From Impatiens glandulifera (taxonomy: Eukaryota > Streptophyta > Magnoliopsida > Ericales > Balsaminaceae): DNA of 64,000 bases. Position 1 is the first letter of the stretch, and each line of letters opens with the position of its first letter. Positions 26,925 through 38,532 of the stretch are shown here, piece after piece. Where the stretch lies: NCBI RefSeq assembly GCF_907164915.1, contig NC_061862.1, forward strand, positions 61,336,910 to 61,400,909, in the 5' to 3' direction. The notes beneath the pieces are model-generated. The model was not told the origin of the DNA, did not search any database, and saw only the letters and a program-made list of their open reading frames with translations. The translations under genes were made by a program, and so were the position numbers.

Positions 26925-29470
26925 TGTAAATACTGAAATTTTACATACTCAATTATAAATTTTAAAATAAAAAAATTTAAAATAATTAAAATGAAGGCCA
27001 AAACCTAATTAAACAAATAATTGAATTAATTTGTGTGATAATTAAATTATAATTAATTAAAGATAATGACCAAAAAAAAAAAAATAAAATAATTTGAAAT
27101 AAATGTTATACTCATATTATCTCAAATTAATTTTAGAAAAATAAAAAAAAATTTAAAATAAATAATTTAGGATAAATGTTATATCTATTTTATCCTAAAT
27201 AAATTATTTTATTTAACCCAAAGATATACAAAAAAAAATAAAATAAATTGGCAAAAATATATGTCATATTTATTAAAATATTTTTTATATTTTTAAGATT
27301 AAAAATAAAGATAAAAGGGTGAAAGAAAAATCAAATTCAAACAAACTTTTAAGGCTAAAAACTATCCATGATGCAGTGCAGCTGAAACTCAGGAGAATCG
27401 ATGCAGTAGGAGTCACAACCATCAGCTGAAAGTGCTTCCGCGCAGCACATGATCGATCAACGCACGCCTCAACTTTGTTAGCCGAAACACGACAGAATGC
27501 TCCAACATGGACGAAACCCATATAGAATACCAACAGAGCATCTCACCTTTAGATTTATGCCTGAAACAACGTTGTTTCACCATGTGTTGTCATCTTCCTC
27601 GCGACGACGATCGGGATAAGAACTACAGTCATCTTTGATTTCTCAAAGATGGAACTCTATCATTTCTCCACCCTTTGACTTCGTTCAAAAGGTGAAATGA
27701 TCACTCTACTTCGGTGATCATTTCTCATAGGTCTACGATCATCATTATGGCCTATGTCGACAATTGACCGGAAAACAACCAAAAGACCATCAATGGTCTT
27801 TTGACTAATTGAAGCCTATTTGGTTGATGAACCGACCTTGGGAGACTATAAATAACCTCTATTGATCAATCCGACAATCAAGACTTTTCGAAAATCTATT
27901 ATTAAAGCTTCAATCTTCTGGATTTTTGGATATTTCATGCAAAGCTTCAAAGCTCGGATCCAGACATCCCCATAGCTTACCCAAGAGCTAAGGAGGTTCT
28001 CTAACTCTCAGTAAACTTTCAATTATCCTTTATATTGAATTACCAGTTTGAATTGGAATTTTTTATATTTGTTTTGACAATTTTGTATATTATATGGTTA
28101 TTCGATTGTTTGATAAGAAACGATCTTAGGATAATTTGTGAGATTTATGTTAAAGCCAAACAGAAATCCCTAAATTTGAATTTGAAAATTTAAAATCGGG
28201 TTTTTCGTTCTTGAGTTATTGCTCAAGAATAACAACCTAGATAGTTTCCCAACATGTTTCTAATGACGTTGAAAACATATTTGGACCAGTTCCAATCCAC
28301 CCCGATCATATTTGATCAAAATGAAAATTTTCATAAAAAATAAAAATTTCAAGTTATTGAATTGGTTAAAACGAACCACCCGTGTTCATTTTTTTGTACT
28401 AATCAATCATATGAAGCATAAGGAGGCTATTGAGAAGCTCCTTACACTTCATTAAAGCCTAAAACAAAAAAACCCATTTTTACATAAAAACTGTTTTGGT
28501 TGAATAGAACATCATCCCGGTCGAATGACACTTCAAGATGATTTTCATAATGATCTTGAGAGGTTTTTGAAGCTTCCCATGCCCGCGGATCAAAGCATCA
28601 CGACCTCAATCAAAACTACAAAACCTACACTTTTGATATTCTTGAGGATTGAGGAATCTAACCCAGGTTCAGTCACGACCGAAGGAGCCCAACCGAGAAT
28701 CTTTGAGTCTTGACTGAGAGGTCCAACCGAGAATTCTTGCACTCGACTGAAGATTCCTACACTCGACTGAGGACCTCAGCACCCCGACCGATAATTCTCG
28801 CACCCGACCGAGAATTTTCAAACCTCGACCAAAGACTTCAACACCCCGACCAAGGATTTTGGGACCCTAACCGAGAGACATCTACACCCGACCGAGGATG
28901 TTAGCACCCCGGTCAAGGGGGTTCCGACCCAGACCAAGAGTTTTAGTCACGACCGATAAAAATCACACATTGGACCGAGGACACTGATTCTAGGGTCTGT
29001 TTGGTTGCATTTGTAATATTTCAAAATTATTTTTGTAATTTTGGAATCCTAAACCATTATTATAAAAATCCCCAAAAATAGAAAATGATTTCAATTTTAA
29101 AAATATTTTCATAAAAAAGTATTTTGTTAAAGGCTCGTTTGAGTTTATATTTAAATCCTAATGACTTTATAAACTACTGTTCTTCATGTACATTCTTTTA
29201 TAGTCATCATCATTAGCTACATATACCAACATTTAAATATTGTTATATAATTTTAAATACGCACAAAGTTGTGCATTGTCTAGGACTAGAAGAATAATTG
29301 GTTAAAATAAAACGTAATATAACCAATTTTCAAAAACCAAGTTTTTATAAAATAGAAACCTTTTTAAATGATTATAAAGAATGAAACGCAAAAACCCTTT
29401 CCCGAGTATTACCAAACTACGAATCAAAACGAAACTCTAGTTAAAAATACATTTGTATACGTATACATTT
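26925..29470 (+). repeat. Old LTR-like block (copy A of a family seen again at 37.2-46.8 kb)
   Basis: Begins TGTAAATACTGAAATTTTAC and carries a TATA-like GACTATAAATAACC at about 27843, followed by a leader rich in AAGCTTCAA. It shares scattered blocks in the same order with the 37.2-46.8 kb copy: CATCTTCCTCGCGA, the CTCAAGAAT stretch near 28220, and the CGAGTATTACCAAACTACGA then GTATACGTATAC block near 29400-29470. This fits a diverged LTR (TGTAGACACC type in the other copy). There is no coding capacity; the ORF at 27285-27533 on minus is not convincing. The 470 bp before it (26452-26924) show nothing. Confidence 0.4.
28688..28990 (+). repeat. GACCGAG minisatellite, about 21-bp period
   Basis: About 14 degenerate units of roughly 21 bp, each with an ACCGAG/ACTGAG/ACCAAG core followed by a variable AT part and CACCCC, e.g. 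CACCCGACCGAGAATTTTC. It lies within LTR-like copy A. The same GACCGAG core is repeated in the LTRs and 3' internal part of the element at 29.5-33.3 kb. Confidence 0.8.
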
Positions 29471-29519
29471 TTTTTATTAATTTTAAACAAAAAATCAATT
29501 GGGGATTCTTTTTCAAACA

Positions 29520-30453
29520 CGACAAAGGCACAAGGTGTTGGCAAAATGTCGGCCGGGGGCCGGATTGCGGAAGGCCAGGACCGAGTGGAGGCCAAAGTGG
29601 GGTCGCGGGCGTGCGACCTAGGGTCGAAAGAGTAACAACAGCCAGCGCATGGAGTGTGCGGGCATCAGGTGGGAAAAGTGTGGAGAAGGAAGCATCAGAC
29701 CGAGAGAAGGTTAGCTTTGCGGAAGCATCCGACCGAGGGGGAAAGCTCACCAAGCGTAAGCATCAGACCGAGGACCGAGGACTGAGGACCGAGTATTTTA
29801 GACATGGGCCGGATCATTGTGCATGGGTCAGGCCTCGACCATGGATCGGACATTGGGCCGGTTTTGGACCGGTACCCGCCCCGACCCACTTGGCGACCGA
29901 GGAGAAGTGCGTCGCTAGGTCAAGGATGGAACAAGTCTCAGCCAGGACCGAGTATTTCGAGAGGGCCCGGTCAAGACCCTATATTTTCGGAAGGCCAAGT
30001 CTTGGATGACTTTTTCAGCAACGACTTGGCCAAGGGATGCTGCCTGAGTCTCTAGGTTTCCCATTGTTATTCTTAGGGCTATAAATATATCATGAGCTGC
30101 ACAAGACGAGTTGTTGGGTATTGAGATCTAGTTGGATTTCGGATAGAAAAATATCCCCCACAAGTGAGTGTCATTTTGTGTGCAACCTTGATAATTTATA
30201 GCCTCTTTGTAACCGATATTTGTGAGTGAATATATTACAAAGTTGGACATTTGCCCGTAATTGTTGTGTGTGCTTATCTTTGCTGAATGTTTGATTTATC
30301 ATTGTGGGTCTGGGCATTTTTGTTGAGTGAGTTGTTTATTTCTTTGTGAGAAGTGAACCTCGGAGTTGGCTGACTGTTTTGGTGCGCAAAATAGGCCGCA
30401 CAAGGGCGAAAAATTGAGTAAAAATTCCGCTGCATAATTGCCTTTGTAACAGG
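29520..30453 (+). repeat. 5' long terminal repeat
   Basis: Alignable to 32412-33345. A canonical start could be TGTTGGCAAAATGTCGG at 29536, with the end at TTTGTAACA (30451), but 16 bp upstream (CGACAAAGGCACAAGG) and a few bp after the end are also shared with the 3' copy. The termini contain short inverted ACAAAGGCA / TGCCTTTGT. The exact boundary is therefore open. Many GACCGAG cores lie in the first 450 bp. Confidence 0.8.
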
Positions 30454-30465
30454 TGGTATCAGAGC
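30454..30465 (+). other. Primer-binding site (initiator Met-tRNA type)
   Basis: TGGTATCAGAGC immediately downstream of the 5' LTR, the standard plant PBS complementary to the 3' end of tRNA-iMet. Confidence 0.8.
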
Positions 30466-30491
30466 CCAAGTTGCTGGATATTTTTCAAAAG

Positions 30492-31608
30492 ATGGCCGAA
30501 AATAAATCAACCAGAAGTCGAGTTCTAGAGAGAGAACCAATGGTGCGATACCTTGAAGACTTGGCTGGCGCCCCAACCACCGGTGGAGAAGATTCTTTAT
30601 CTATTTTCGGAACAGATTGCCCAAATTCAGATTGGTTGTCCAGGCGGGATACTAATGCTGAAGTTTTGGATTCTGTTGGAAAGAAGGTGCTTCTATGCGA
30701 GGAAGACCTTGAATCTAAACGGGAACAACTTGATAGCGAGATCAAGTTGTGGAAGAAAGTTGCTGCTTCGAGATTGGACACAGTAGCATGTTCTTCAACA
30801 TGGTTCAAGGTACATAAACCAACATTCTTTGGCGGTGTGAAGAGCTGCAAAGAAAGAGAAAAGTTTGTGGGATTCTGGAGCAGATTGCACAACAACGAAG
30901 GTCCTTATGGAGGAGCGGGGACTTAGAATCAACATGTGTCATATGGGGGATGCAGACCTCTACTGGAAGTCTTGGTTATTCGAAGGTCCTTGTTCAAACC
31001 ATAAGAAGATGGGCTTGCGGGAAGTCCTTTTAGGAATTCTAAAGCGGGGATATGTTTGGTCCCAATATAAAGGCCGAGAGAAGGCCTTGAATTCCAAAGT
31101 AGCGCCGAGTAAAGGCGGGCAGATTGCTGATTTCCATGCGGGATATTGGCCAGGGCAGATCAGGTGTGTTTCTGTCCTCCTAGATGATGGTGATATCATC
31201 CTAGGAAATATGTTTCTGGTCCAAACAAAGGTGGAGGTACAGACTTATTTTGAAGTGCTGCAAAGTGGAGAGTCGAGTTCTCCCTCCTTTATGGCAGAAA
31301 CTTGCGATTCTCCAAGGAGAAAGAAGTCGAGATGTCTCATAAATATTCAACCAGTGGTGAGCCGAATGGGGGAAGAAGAGGCGGATGCGTCGGCTTTGAT
31401 GGAGAATAGGGCCAGCGAGGGCCAAGGGTCGGCCTATGTTAAAGGCCCGGCGCTTAAGAAGTCCAGACTCTTGAAGGATGCGAAAAAGGTAACCAAGGGG
31501 GACTTCACACATAAGCTTTATACGAGGCAGATGATAACTTGCCTAGGGTTTTGCCTAGACAAGACCGAGAAAATGGTGCAGGGGGTGATACTGCTGTGGA
31601 TTCTTTAG
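30492..31608 (+). pseudogene. gag and retropepsin remnant of the LTR element
   Basis: From ATG 30492 the frame gives MAENKSTRSRVLEREPMVRYLE, a coiled-coil-like stretch (EDLESKREQLDSEIKLWKK) and KVHKPTFFGGVKSCKEREKFVGFW, which resembles the gag entry VPEPKAFNGARNAKELENFLW of plant Gypsy-type elements; it stops at 30926. A frameshift near 30900 moves the homology to the second frame: INMCHMGDADLYWKSW (the SGDAKLWW-like gag motif), and later VSVLLDDGDIILGNMFL, resembling the DFDVVLGMDFL end of the retropepsin. The part between gag and protease is deleted. The remainder (to about 31608) is basic and unassigned. Not functional. Confidence 0.6.
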
Positions 31609-31609
31609 G

Positions 31610-32411
31610 GACTGTGGCCACGGTTTTCAGGAAGCCTTTTTCTTGGATTCCCAAATGAGGGCGGGAAGATCTCTATCCCGGGAGTGGATAGATTGTGCAA
31701 GTATACGGTCTTATTTGAATGGCTGAAGGGATGCTCGGCCGAGAAGACTATTGAAGGGTGTTTCAAATACTTGGATGCGGAAATATTCCTGAATGCGAAC
31801 AAGAAGACCTCTATCCAGGGTGCGGATAGATTTACTAAGCACACGGTCTTGATGCGGAAGCTAAAGGTGAGTTTGGCTAAGGGGACCGAGAAAATATGTT
31901 TTATGTGCTTGGGTGAGGCGTGTTTGGTGCAACCCACAACGAGGACGTTGTGCTCTTCTAGTGGGGGTGGTGTGTTACAAGAGTAACATGCTGGCCTCGG
32001 TCCGGGCTTGATTGCGGATGGCCAGGACCGAGAGGTACCCAAAAAGAGTCGCGGGTGTGCGGCAGGGTACCAGAGATGAGGAAGGCTATGGAACTAAAGC
32101 CGATGTTCTGGCGCTTGTGTGAAGCGCCAGGACCGAGAAGAAGCGTGCCGAGACGAAGTCGTGTGCGGGCGATTGAGGTGCAGGGTTTCAGCCGAGTTGT
32201 CTTGGTTGTGTGTTGGCCAGGACCGAGGGGTGCCGAGAAGAGTGTCGAGGGCGTGCGACACTAGCGCCAGAATGCTAAGTAATCAAAGTTGCTGTCGGAC
32301 CGAAGGGTTGAGTACCAGGACCGAGAGATTGATGTTAGCATGCGTTTGTCGTGGCACGAGTGTGGAATGCCAGGACCGAGAGAGGTGTGCTGAAGAGGTG
32401 TCGTGTGCGTG
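31610..32411 (+). repeat. Internal 3' region with degenerate tandem CCAGGACCGAG repeats
   Basis: 31610-31980 is non-coding with two related segments (GAAGATCTCTATCCCGGGAG and GAAGACCTCTATCCAGGGTG). From 31983 on, about five degenerate 70-90 bp units each have GCCAGGACCGAG near the start and GTCG-GGGCGTGCGAC-like text at the end. The last unit runs straight into the 3' LTR, whose own first 100 bp look like one more unit. So the LTR edge lies within a tandem repeat. Confidence 0.65.
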
Positions 32412-33345
32412 CGACAAAGGCACAAGGTGTTGGCAAAATGTCGGTCGGGGGCCGGATTGCGGAAGGCCAGGACCGAGTGGAGGCCAAAGTAGGGTCGCGG
32501 GCGTGCGACCTAGGGCCGAAAGAGTAACAACAGCCAGCGCATGGAGTGTGCGGGCATCAGGTGGGAAAAGTGTGGAGAAGGAAGCATCATACCGAGAGAA
32601 GGTTAGCCTTGCGGAAGCATCCAACCGAGGGGGAAAGCTGACCAAGCGTAAGCATCAGACCGAGGACCGAGGACTGAGGACCGAGTATTTCAGACATGGG
32701 CCGGATCATTGTGCATGGGTCAGGCCTCGACCATGGATCGGACATTGGGCCGGTTTTGGACCGGTACCCGCCCCGACCCACTTGGCGACCGAGGAGAAGT
32801 GCGTCGCTAGGTCAAGGATGGAACAAGTCTCAGCCAGGACCGAGTATTTCGGGAGGGCCCGGTCAAGACCCTATATTTTCGGAAGGTCAAGTCTTGGATG
32901 ACTTTTTCAGCAACGACTTGGCCAAGGGCTGCTGCCTGAGTCTCTAGGTTTTCCATTGTTATTTTTAGGGCTATAAATATATCATGAGCTGCACAAGACG
33001 AGTTGTTGGGTATTGGGATCTAGTTGGATTTCGGATAGAAAAATATCCCCACAAGTGAGTGTCATTTTGTGTGCAGCCTTGATAATTTATAGCCTCTTTG
33101 TAACCGATATTTGTGAGTGAATATATTACAAAGTTGGGCATTTGCCCGTAATTGTTGTGTGTGCTTATCTTTGCTGAATGTTTGATTTATCATTGTGGGT
33201 CTGGGCATTTTTGTTGAGTGAGTTGTTTATTTCTTTGTGAGAAGTGAACCTCGGAGTTGGCTGATTGTTTTGGTGCGCAAAACAGGCCGCACAAGGGCGA
33301 AAAATTGAGTAAAAATTCCGCTGCATAATTGCCTTTGTGACAGGT
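32412..33345 (+). repeat. 3' long terminal repeat
   Basis: Near-identical partner of 29520-30453. Ends CCTTTGTGACA before AGGTGGCTTTTAAATTAA of the flank. Confidence 0.8.
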
Positions 33346-34918
33346 GGCTTTTAAATTAATTAATTTTAATTAATTTAAATATAAATTTCTAAAAATCAAA
33401 TTTTAGTTTGATTAATTCAAAATCTAAAATATTTCAAATTTTAGCTCAAATTAATTATTTTTAATTTCAAAAGGTCAAGATATTTTCATACATTTTTTAA
33501 ATAAAATTTATTCTAAAAGATTTATGACATGTAAATTAATGTTAAAATTTCTCGAACCTCGAGCTTTTTTGGAACAAGAATTTTTTGGGTTTATAAGGGT
33601 AATAAGTATAATACTCCCTATACATTTAATTAAGTTTAAATATCTTCCTATACATTATCTTGTTTTAAATTGCTCCCTATACATTTTTTTTTTAAAATTA
33701 CACCTTTTACATTTGTTTTTGTTTAAAATTACTCTTTATATATTTATTTTTGTTTGAAATTACTCTTTGTATATTTACTTTTATTTGAAATAGTTTGAAT
33801 ATTTCAAATGTATAGAGATTTAAAACCTAATTAAATGTGCACAAATTTTATACTTTTCTATTTTAAAAATAGTTTGGATATGAAAATTTAAATCATGACC
33901 TTACGGACATGAATTTTAAGTTTTACTATTGAAACCAAACGAGTATTCTATACATTTATTAATATATTCACTAAAATATAAACATCTTAACTTTAATTAT
34001 TTTTTGGATCACTTCAAATATTTAACTTGTATATGTAATATTGATAAAAAAATCATACATACGAATGATTTAGAAAAAAATTAATAAAAATAATGACATG
34101 AATTTCTTTTCCTTTTCAATTTTAAGAACTATTACAATTCTGATATCTATATACCTTAAACACATTTTTAGTAAAAATTAAACCGAACATACATTTAATA
34201 ATGGATTAAATTTTAAATTATCATAATTCTTAAACAATATTAACAATGTCAATTCAACAACATTTATAAATAAAAACCTCATATATTATTTATAAACAAC
34301 ACACTTTTACGATGCGCTCAATGTTATTGTCAACTACCACGATAACAAATATCGTTATTACCATTGACAATTTCTTCCAAAAAGAGATTTTTTTAGTGAA
34401 AATTATATGTGTTAAGAGTGCCTAATTCCTTATTCGATTTTTTACGAAATTTCTCATCACTCAAATGTTACATATATGATCCAAAGATCTAGTGAATTCT
34501 AGAATTAAGATACGGACTAGGGTCTTAAAGATAATCACACACAATGACTTATTTATATTTTAGTAATAAGAGAGGTCGATTGATATATATTGTGATTGCC
34601 CCTTGGGAATCCTAATTTCCATTTGCATATCAAATTGATTAATTTAAGATTTGAATAAAAATATAATTTAAAAGAGATATGTATGATGAAAATGATGTTA
34701 CGTTTACATATCACTTGCTTATCCATAGAAATAGTGGTAGTGTTAATGGGTAGTCCATATCACATACGTAATCAGCCTATCTCACACAAAGCAAAAGCGG
34801 CCCACATGGATGGCTATGATTGGATCATCTACTAAACAATGACTCCAAATAGACCATCACCCACCCACCCATTTATTTTCCCAACTTGTTTTCATTTTGA
34901 GAAACCCCAAAAGACCAT
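33346..34918. other. AT-rich intergenic DNA with a 35-40 bp loose tandem repeat
   Basis: No gene. At 33600-33800 units such as AAATTACTCTTTATATATTT and TTTTTGTTTGAAATTACTC follow one another with a period of about 35-40 bp, preceded by GGGTAATAAGTATAATACTC. The same arrangement, more diverged, occurs at 25.05-25.23 kb. Confidence 0.6.
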
Positions 34919-34920
34919 AC

Positions 34921-34928
34921 ATATATAA
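34921..34928 (+). promoter_or_regulatory. TATA box of the MYB gene
   Basis: ATATATAAATAC, about 80 bp upstream of the MYB start codon. Confidence 0.6.
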
Positions 34929-35002
34929 ATACTAGCTAGTGGCCGGGTTATAAGTGCATCTGATTAAGTAACCACATACATACATACATTCAAACTAAGA
35001 TC

Positions 35003-36570
35003 ATGGGGCAAGACATGAAGATGAAGATGGTGATGATGATGATGAAGAAAGGGCCATGGACAGAAGAAGAGGACATTCAACTTGTGCTATTTGTGAATCT
35101 CTATGGAGATAGAAGATGGGATTTCATTGCTAAGGTTTCAGGTTTGAAGGTGGCGGGAGACAAAAATATTACCTACTAATAATGATCACATATATAGGTA
35201 GAAGGAGTTTAATTAATTTGTTTGTTTCATTTTCTTTTTCTTAACTATAGTGATTCTTCTTAATTACCCAATTGCCAAATATGAATATATAGATCACATG
35301 TATTGTTACTCTATTTTTGTCCATGTGTTTTGAGCGAGATGTTTTAGGTTTGAGAAGAACAGGAAAGAGTTGCAGACTTCGATGGGTAAACTATCTTCAT
35401 CCCGGTCTCAAGAGAGGAAAGATGACCAAACAAGAGGAGACCCTAGTCCTTGAACTACACTCCAAATGGGGAAATAGGTAACCGACACTTATAACAAATG
35501 TTTTTGTGTTTTTTATTCTTTTTCTATCTTATAAAAATTGATGGGAATAAAATTCATGGTGAGTATTACTAGTTTAAGCATAAGTTTTTGTTTTTTTAAA
35601 TGATCCATTTTAAATCATAGCATCCATAGTGAAAATGCTGAAGAACAAGTTATGTGTATTTAATAATATATTTGTATTTGTCCTTTCAAAATAGATATTA
35701 TATTTATATCAAGCAACTTGAGTAGAAGTTTTGAATTTTCTTCACCCAAAATTTGTAATCTAGCATGTCAATTATTTGTGAGAGGACTATAATAACAGAA
35801 TACAGACCAACAATACCCACTTATAATTATAATCTTTATAATGACAAACTTATCATCAATATAGCCTATAGGATCTTTTGAAGAAAATGCTTCTGATCAA
35901 TGATCAATATCTCAAGTCAATCATACATATTGGTCCTATTGGAAATTAAAATATTTTCAAAGAATGATTATAGATAGCCACACACCAAAGAATTAATAAT
36001 TATGTTATTGTTTACGACATCGTCAGGTGGTCAAGAATTGCACGAAAGTTACCAGGTCGTACAGATAACGAGATAAAAAATTACTGGAGGACTCTTATGA
36101 GGAAGAATACTCAAGAGAAGAAGCAAGACACAATTCCCTCATCACCTATCTCAAACTTCTCTTCATCATCATCTGGTAGCAATAATGCTTCCTCGGTTTT
36201 AATTGGAGAAGGGGATGCGAGAAGTTTCTTTGATACAGGCGGGTTGGAAAGCATTTTTTCTCCATTGGTTTTCTCGAAGGGGGCAAAAGAAGAAGAAGAA
36301 ACTAGTGATATGAGTAATGTTATCGATGACATATGGAAAGAAATTAGTCTTACAGAAACTACCCAAACTCAAGAAATAAGCCCACTTTACTATGACTATG
36401 CAGAGGAAGGATGCAACTTTTCCTACCAAACCATGCCGTCCCCAATATGGGACAAATATTCTCCGGGATCGTTGTGGAATATAAATACCGAAGAGAGTAA
36501 GGTTTTCGCACCTACAAACGATCAAGATTTTGCAGGATATAATCAAGAGAATGTGTATATGATTGACTAG
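35003..36570 (+). CDS. R2R3-MYB transcription factor, MYB48/MYB59-like
   Basis: Three exons: 35003-35141, 35348-35477 and 36027-36570; 813 nt, 270 aa, all frames consistent. It is a nuclear DNA-binding regulator. R2 has Trp 19, 39 and 59 ([53 protein letters not shown]). R3 has Met 72 in place of the first aromatic, then Trp 91 and Trp 110 ([55 protein letters not shown]). The Met in R3 and the [22 protein letters not shown] text are typical of the MYB48/59 group. The C-terminal half is acidic and Ser-rich, a likely activation region. Several in-frame ATGs follow the first (a run of GATGATG), so the true start could be a few codons later. Donor and acceptor of intron 1 both lie in a GGTTTGA repeat, and alternative splicing of this intron is known in MYB48/59. 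Confidence 0.93.
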
Positions 36571-37172
36571 ATAGTTAACTAGTTCTTTTATTCATTGTAC
36601 TAGTATGTTAAAAAATCTTGAATAGATCTAGATAGGTTGTGGAAATAGTCTTAAGTAATAATCCCTCATGTAGTTTTTAATGTTAGTCAATTTAATGTAG
36701 GTCTATATAAGTGTCTCCTTATGCATGTAATATGTATATATCTGTATTTTTCTATGTTTCAAGAATATGAAAACACTAGTTTTGAACAATAAATAAATAA
36801 ATTGTAAGTACTTGAATTTCTGTCATATTTATTGTGTTATGTTTTATATCCAGTTGAAGCTTAATTTTGGCCACTTTTTTATTTTTAGCTTGATATCTCT
36901 TTATTTTGTTTCATCATATGTAGTCAAATTGTTGAAAAATATAATATTTGATTACTATACATGGGTAACATCATAAAATGAAATAATAGAGAGTCTCGAG
37001 TAACTAATCAAATCTCTAAGGTAACTAAAGTAGTGATGAATCATATTAGTAACTAATCAAATCTCTAAGGTAACTAAAGTAGTGATGAATCATATTAGTA
37101 AGACTCGAGAAAAGACCATCAACACAATCATAAGGTACGAGTAACAAACAACTTACTAATGACTTAGAATAT
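36571..37172. other. MYB 3' flank and a 49-bp exact tandem duplication
   Basis: Probable 3' UTR to about 36.8 kb (CAATAAATAAATAAATTG near 36786). At 37001-37049 and 37050-37098 an exact 49-bp tandem duplication begins TAACTAATCAAATCTCTAAG. No gene. Confidence 0.8.
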
Positions 37173-37311
37173 TGTAGACACCCAATTTTAACTCTACCAA
37201 TTTATGAAATTTTCAAATGAATCCCGAGTCCTTAATTATTTTCTAAAATTATCAACTCATTATGAGGAATAAAAACAAATAATTATTTTGAATAAATATT
37301 GTATTCATTAT

Positions 37312-38092
37312 GTAATGCCCCGACGGGTACCGTTACCTATGAGGAAATGGACTATAAATATCCCGAGAAAAAATCACTAGACCACCATAACCCAAGCTTA
37401 AAAAGTACTTATCATGAAGATATCTATAGTCTAATAGTTTCACTCTGATACGGAATTTATATTTAATGTGATTTTCCGATGGGACTTCATAATCTCCCCA
37501 ACTTAGTCACGCGGCGTCCTCATCACGATCACATTTGTAGTCCCAGACTCCCTCAGTTAGGACTCTAGAAGTGACCCACGTGACACTTTGTTCCTATGAG
37601 GGAGCAAGATGTGCTCCCCTGACCTGGAGGTAGGAACAAAGTATCACGGAGGAGCACATCTTGAATCTCACATAAACAAAGTGTCACGTAGGTCACTTCT
37701 AAATTCCTAATTGAGGGAGTCTAGGATTACAAATATGATCATGAATGACGTCACGTGACTAAGTTAGAGAGATTATGATGTCCCACATCGAGAAATTATA
37801 ATAAATATGAACTATTTATAAAAGTGAGACTAATATACTGTAGATATCTTCATGAATACCATATGAGCTTGGGCTGTGGTAGCCTAGTGATTTATTGGGG
37901 GAATACTTTTTGAATCCTGCGAAAATAAAGTGTCGTGAATGTCATGTGACTAAGTAGGAGAGATTGTGATGTCCCACATTGAGAAATCATAGTAAATGTG
38001 AACTATTTATAAGAGTGATGCTAGTATATTATATATACTTTCATGAGTACCTTTTGAGTTTAGGTTGTGGTGGCCTAGTGGTTTGCTGCAAA
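37312..38092. repeat. Fold-back repeat: inverted arms plus a third direct copy
   Basis: Left arm about 37330-37617 and right arm about 37622-37910 are inverted copies, roughly 80% alike by eye, meeting at GATGTGCTCCCC / GGAGCACATCTTG. A third, partial copy in the orientation of the right arm follows at about 37911-38092 (GTGACTAAGTAGGAGAGATT, GATGTCCCACATTGAGAAAT). The GATGTCCCACATCGAG motif and a TATTTATAA-like box recall short LTRs of TRIM elements, but I cannot settle the class. There is no coding capacity. Confidence 0.6.
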
Positions 38093-38532
38093 AATAAGAT
38101 AAATAATTATTTTGAAAAATGTTGCACCATTTGATTCCAAAATAATTAAAATTTGAGATAATTTTTTAGCTAAATATATACAAAATAATAAATAGTATAG
38201 GCTAAAATAAATTTATATCTTTTAAATAAATTTTGTGTATTTTTCCGTTAATAAAAAATGAGAAGGCCAAATAGAGCCAAAATTGTTTGACCCAAATCAA
38301 ACAAGGCATAGGGAACTCGAAGACCAAGTGCACAACCATCTGACCAAACGGAAGGGCTAATGCCCAGGCTAACGCCCAAGATGCGGACGGTTTTCCAAAC
38401 AGAGCGACCAAGCGATCAAGCTTCGTCTTCTTCCTCGCGATAAGTGGATTACGACGACCATATTTGAAATTCCGATCGAGCTTATCTTCATCAATCATTG
38501 ACCAAATGATGAAATTCAAAAAGGGAAATGAT

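Larger units (their letters stand above)
29520..33345 (+). mobile_element. Non-autonomous LTR retrotransposon with gag-protease remnants
   Basis: Two direct repeats of about 930 bp (29520-30453 and 32412-33345) flank a 2-kb internal part. By eye they differ at about 19 positions and two 1-bp indels (about 98% identity), so the insertion is fairly recent. A primer-binding site TGGTATCAGAGC follows the first repeat. The inside encodes only a broken gag plus a piece of retropepsin; there is no reverse transcriptase, integrase or RNase H, so movement would need a partner element. I did not find a convincing 5-bp target duplication. Both LTRs have a TATA-like GGCTATAAATATATC (30078 and 32970). Confidence 0.85.

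Noticed and set aside
29368..30009. 213-aa ORF over the 5' LTR
   Set aside because: LTR sequence rich in GACCGAG repeats; non-coding by position.
32119..32901. 260-aa ORF across the 3' end of the LTR element
   Set aside because: It lies in the repetitive GACCGAG region and the LTR; the same text in the 5' LTR gives the 213-aa ORF. No gag or pol motif.
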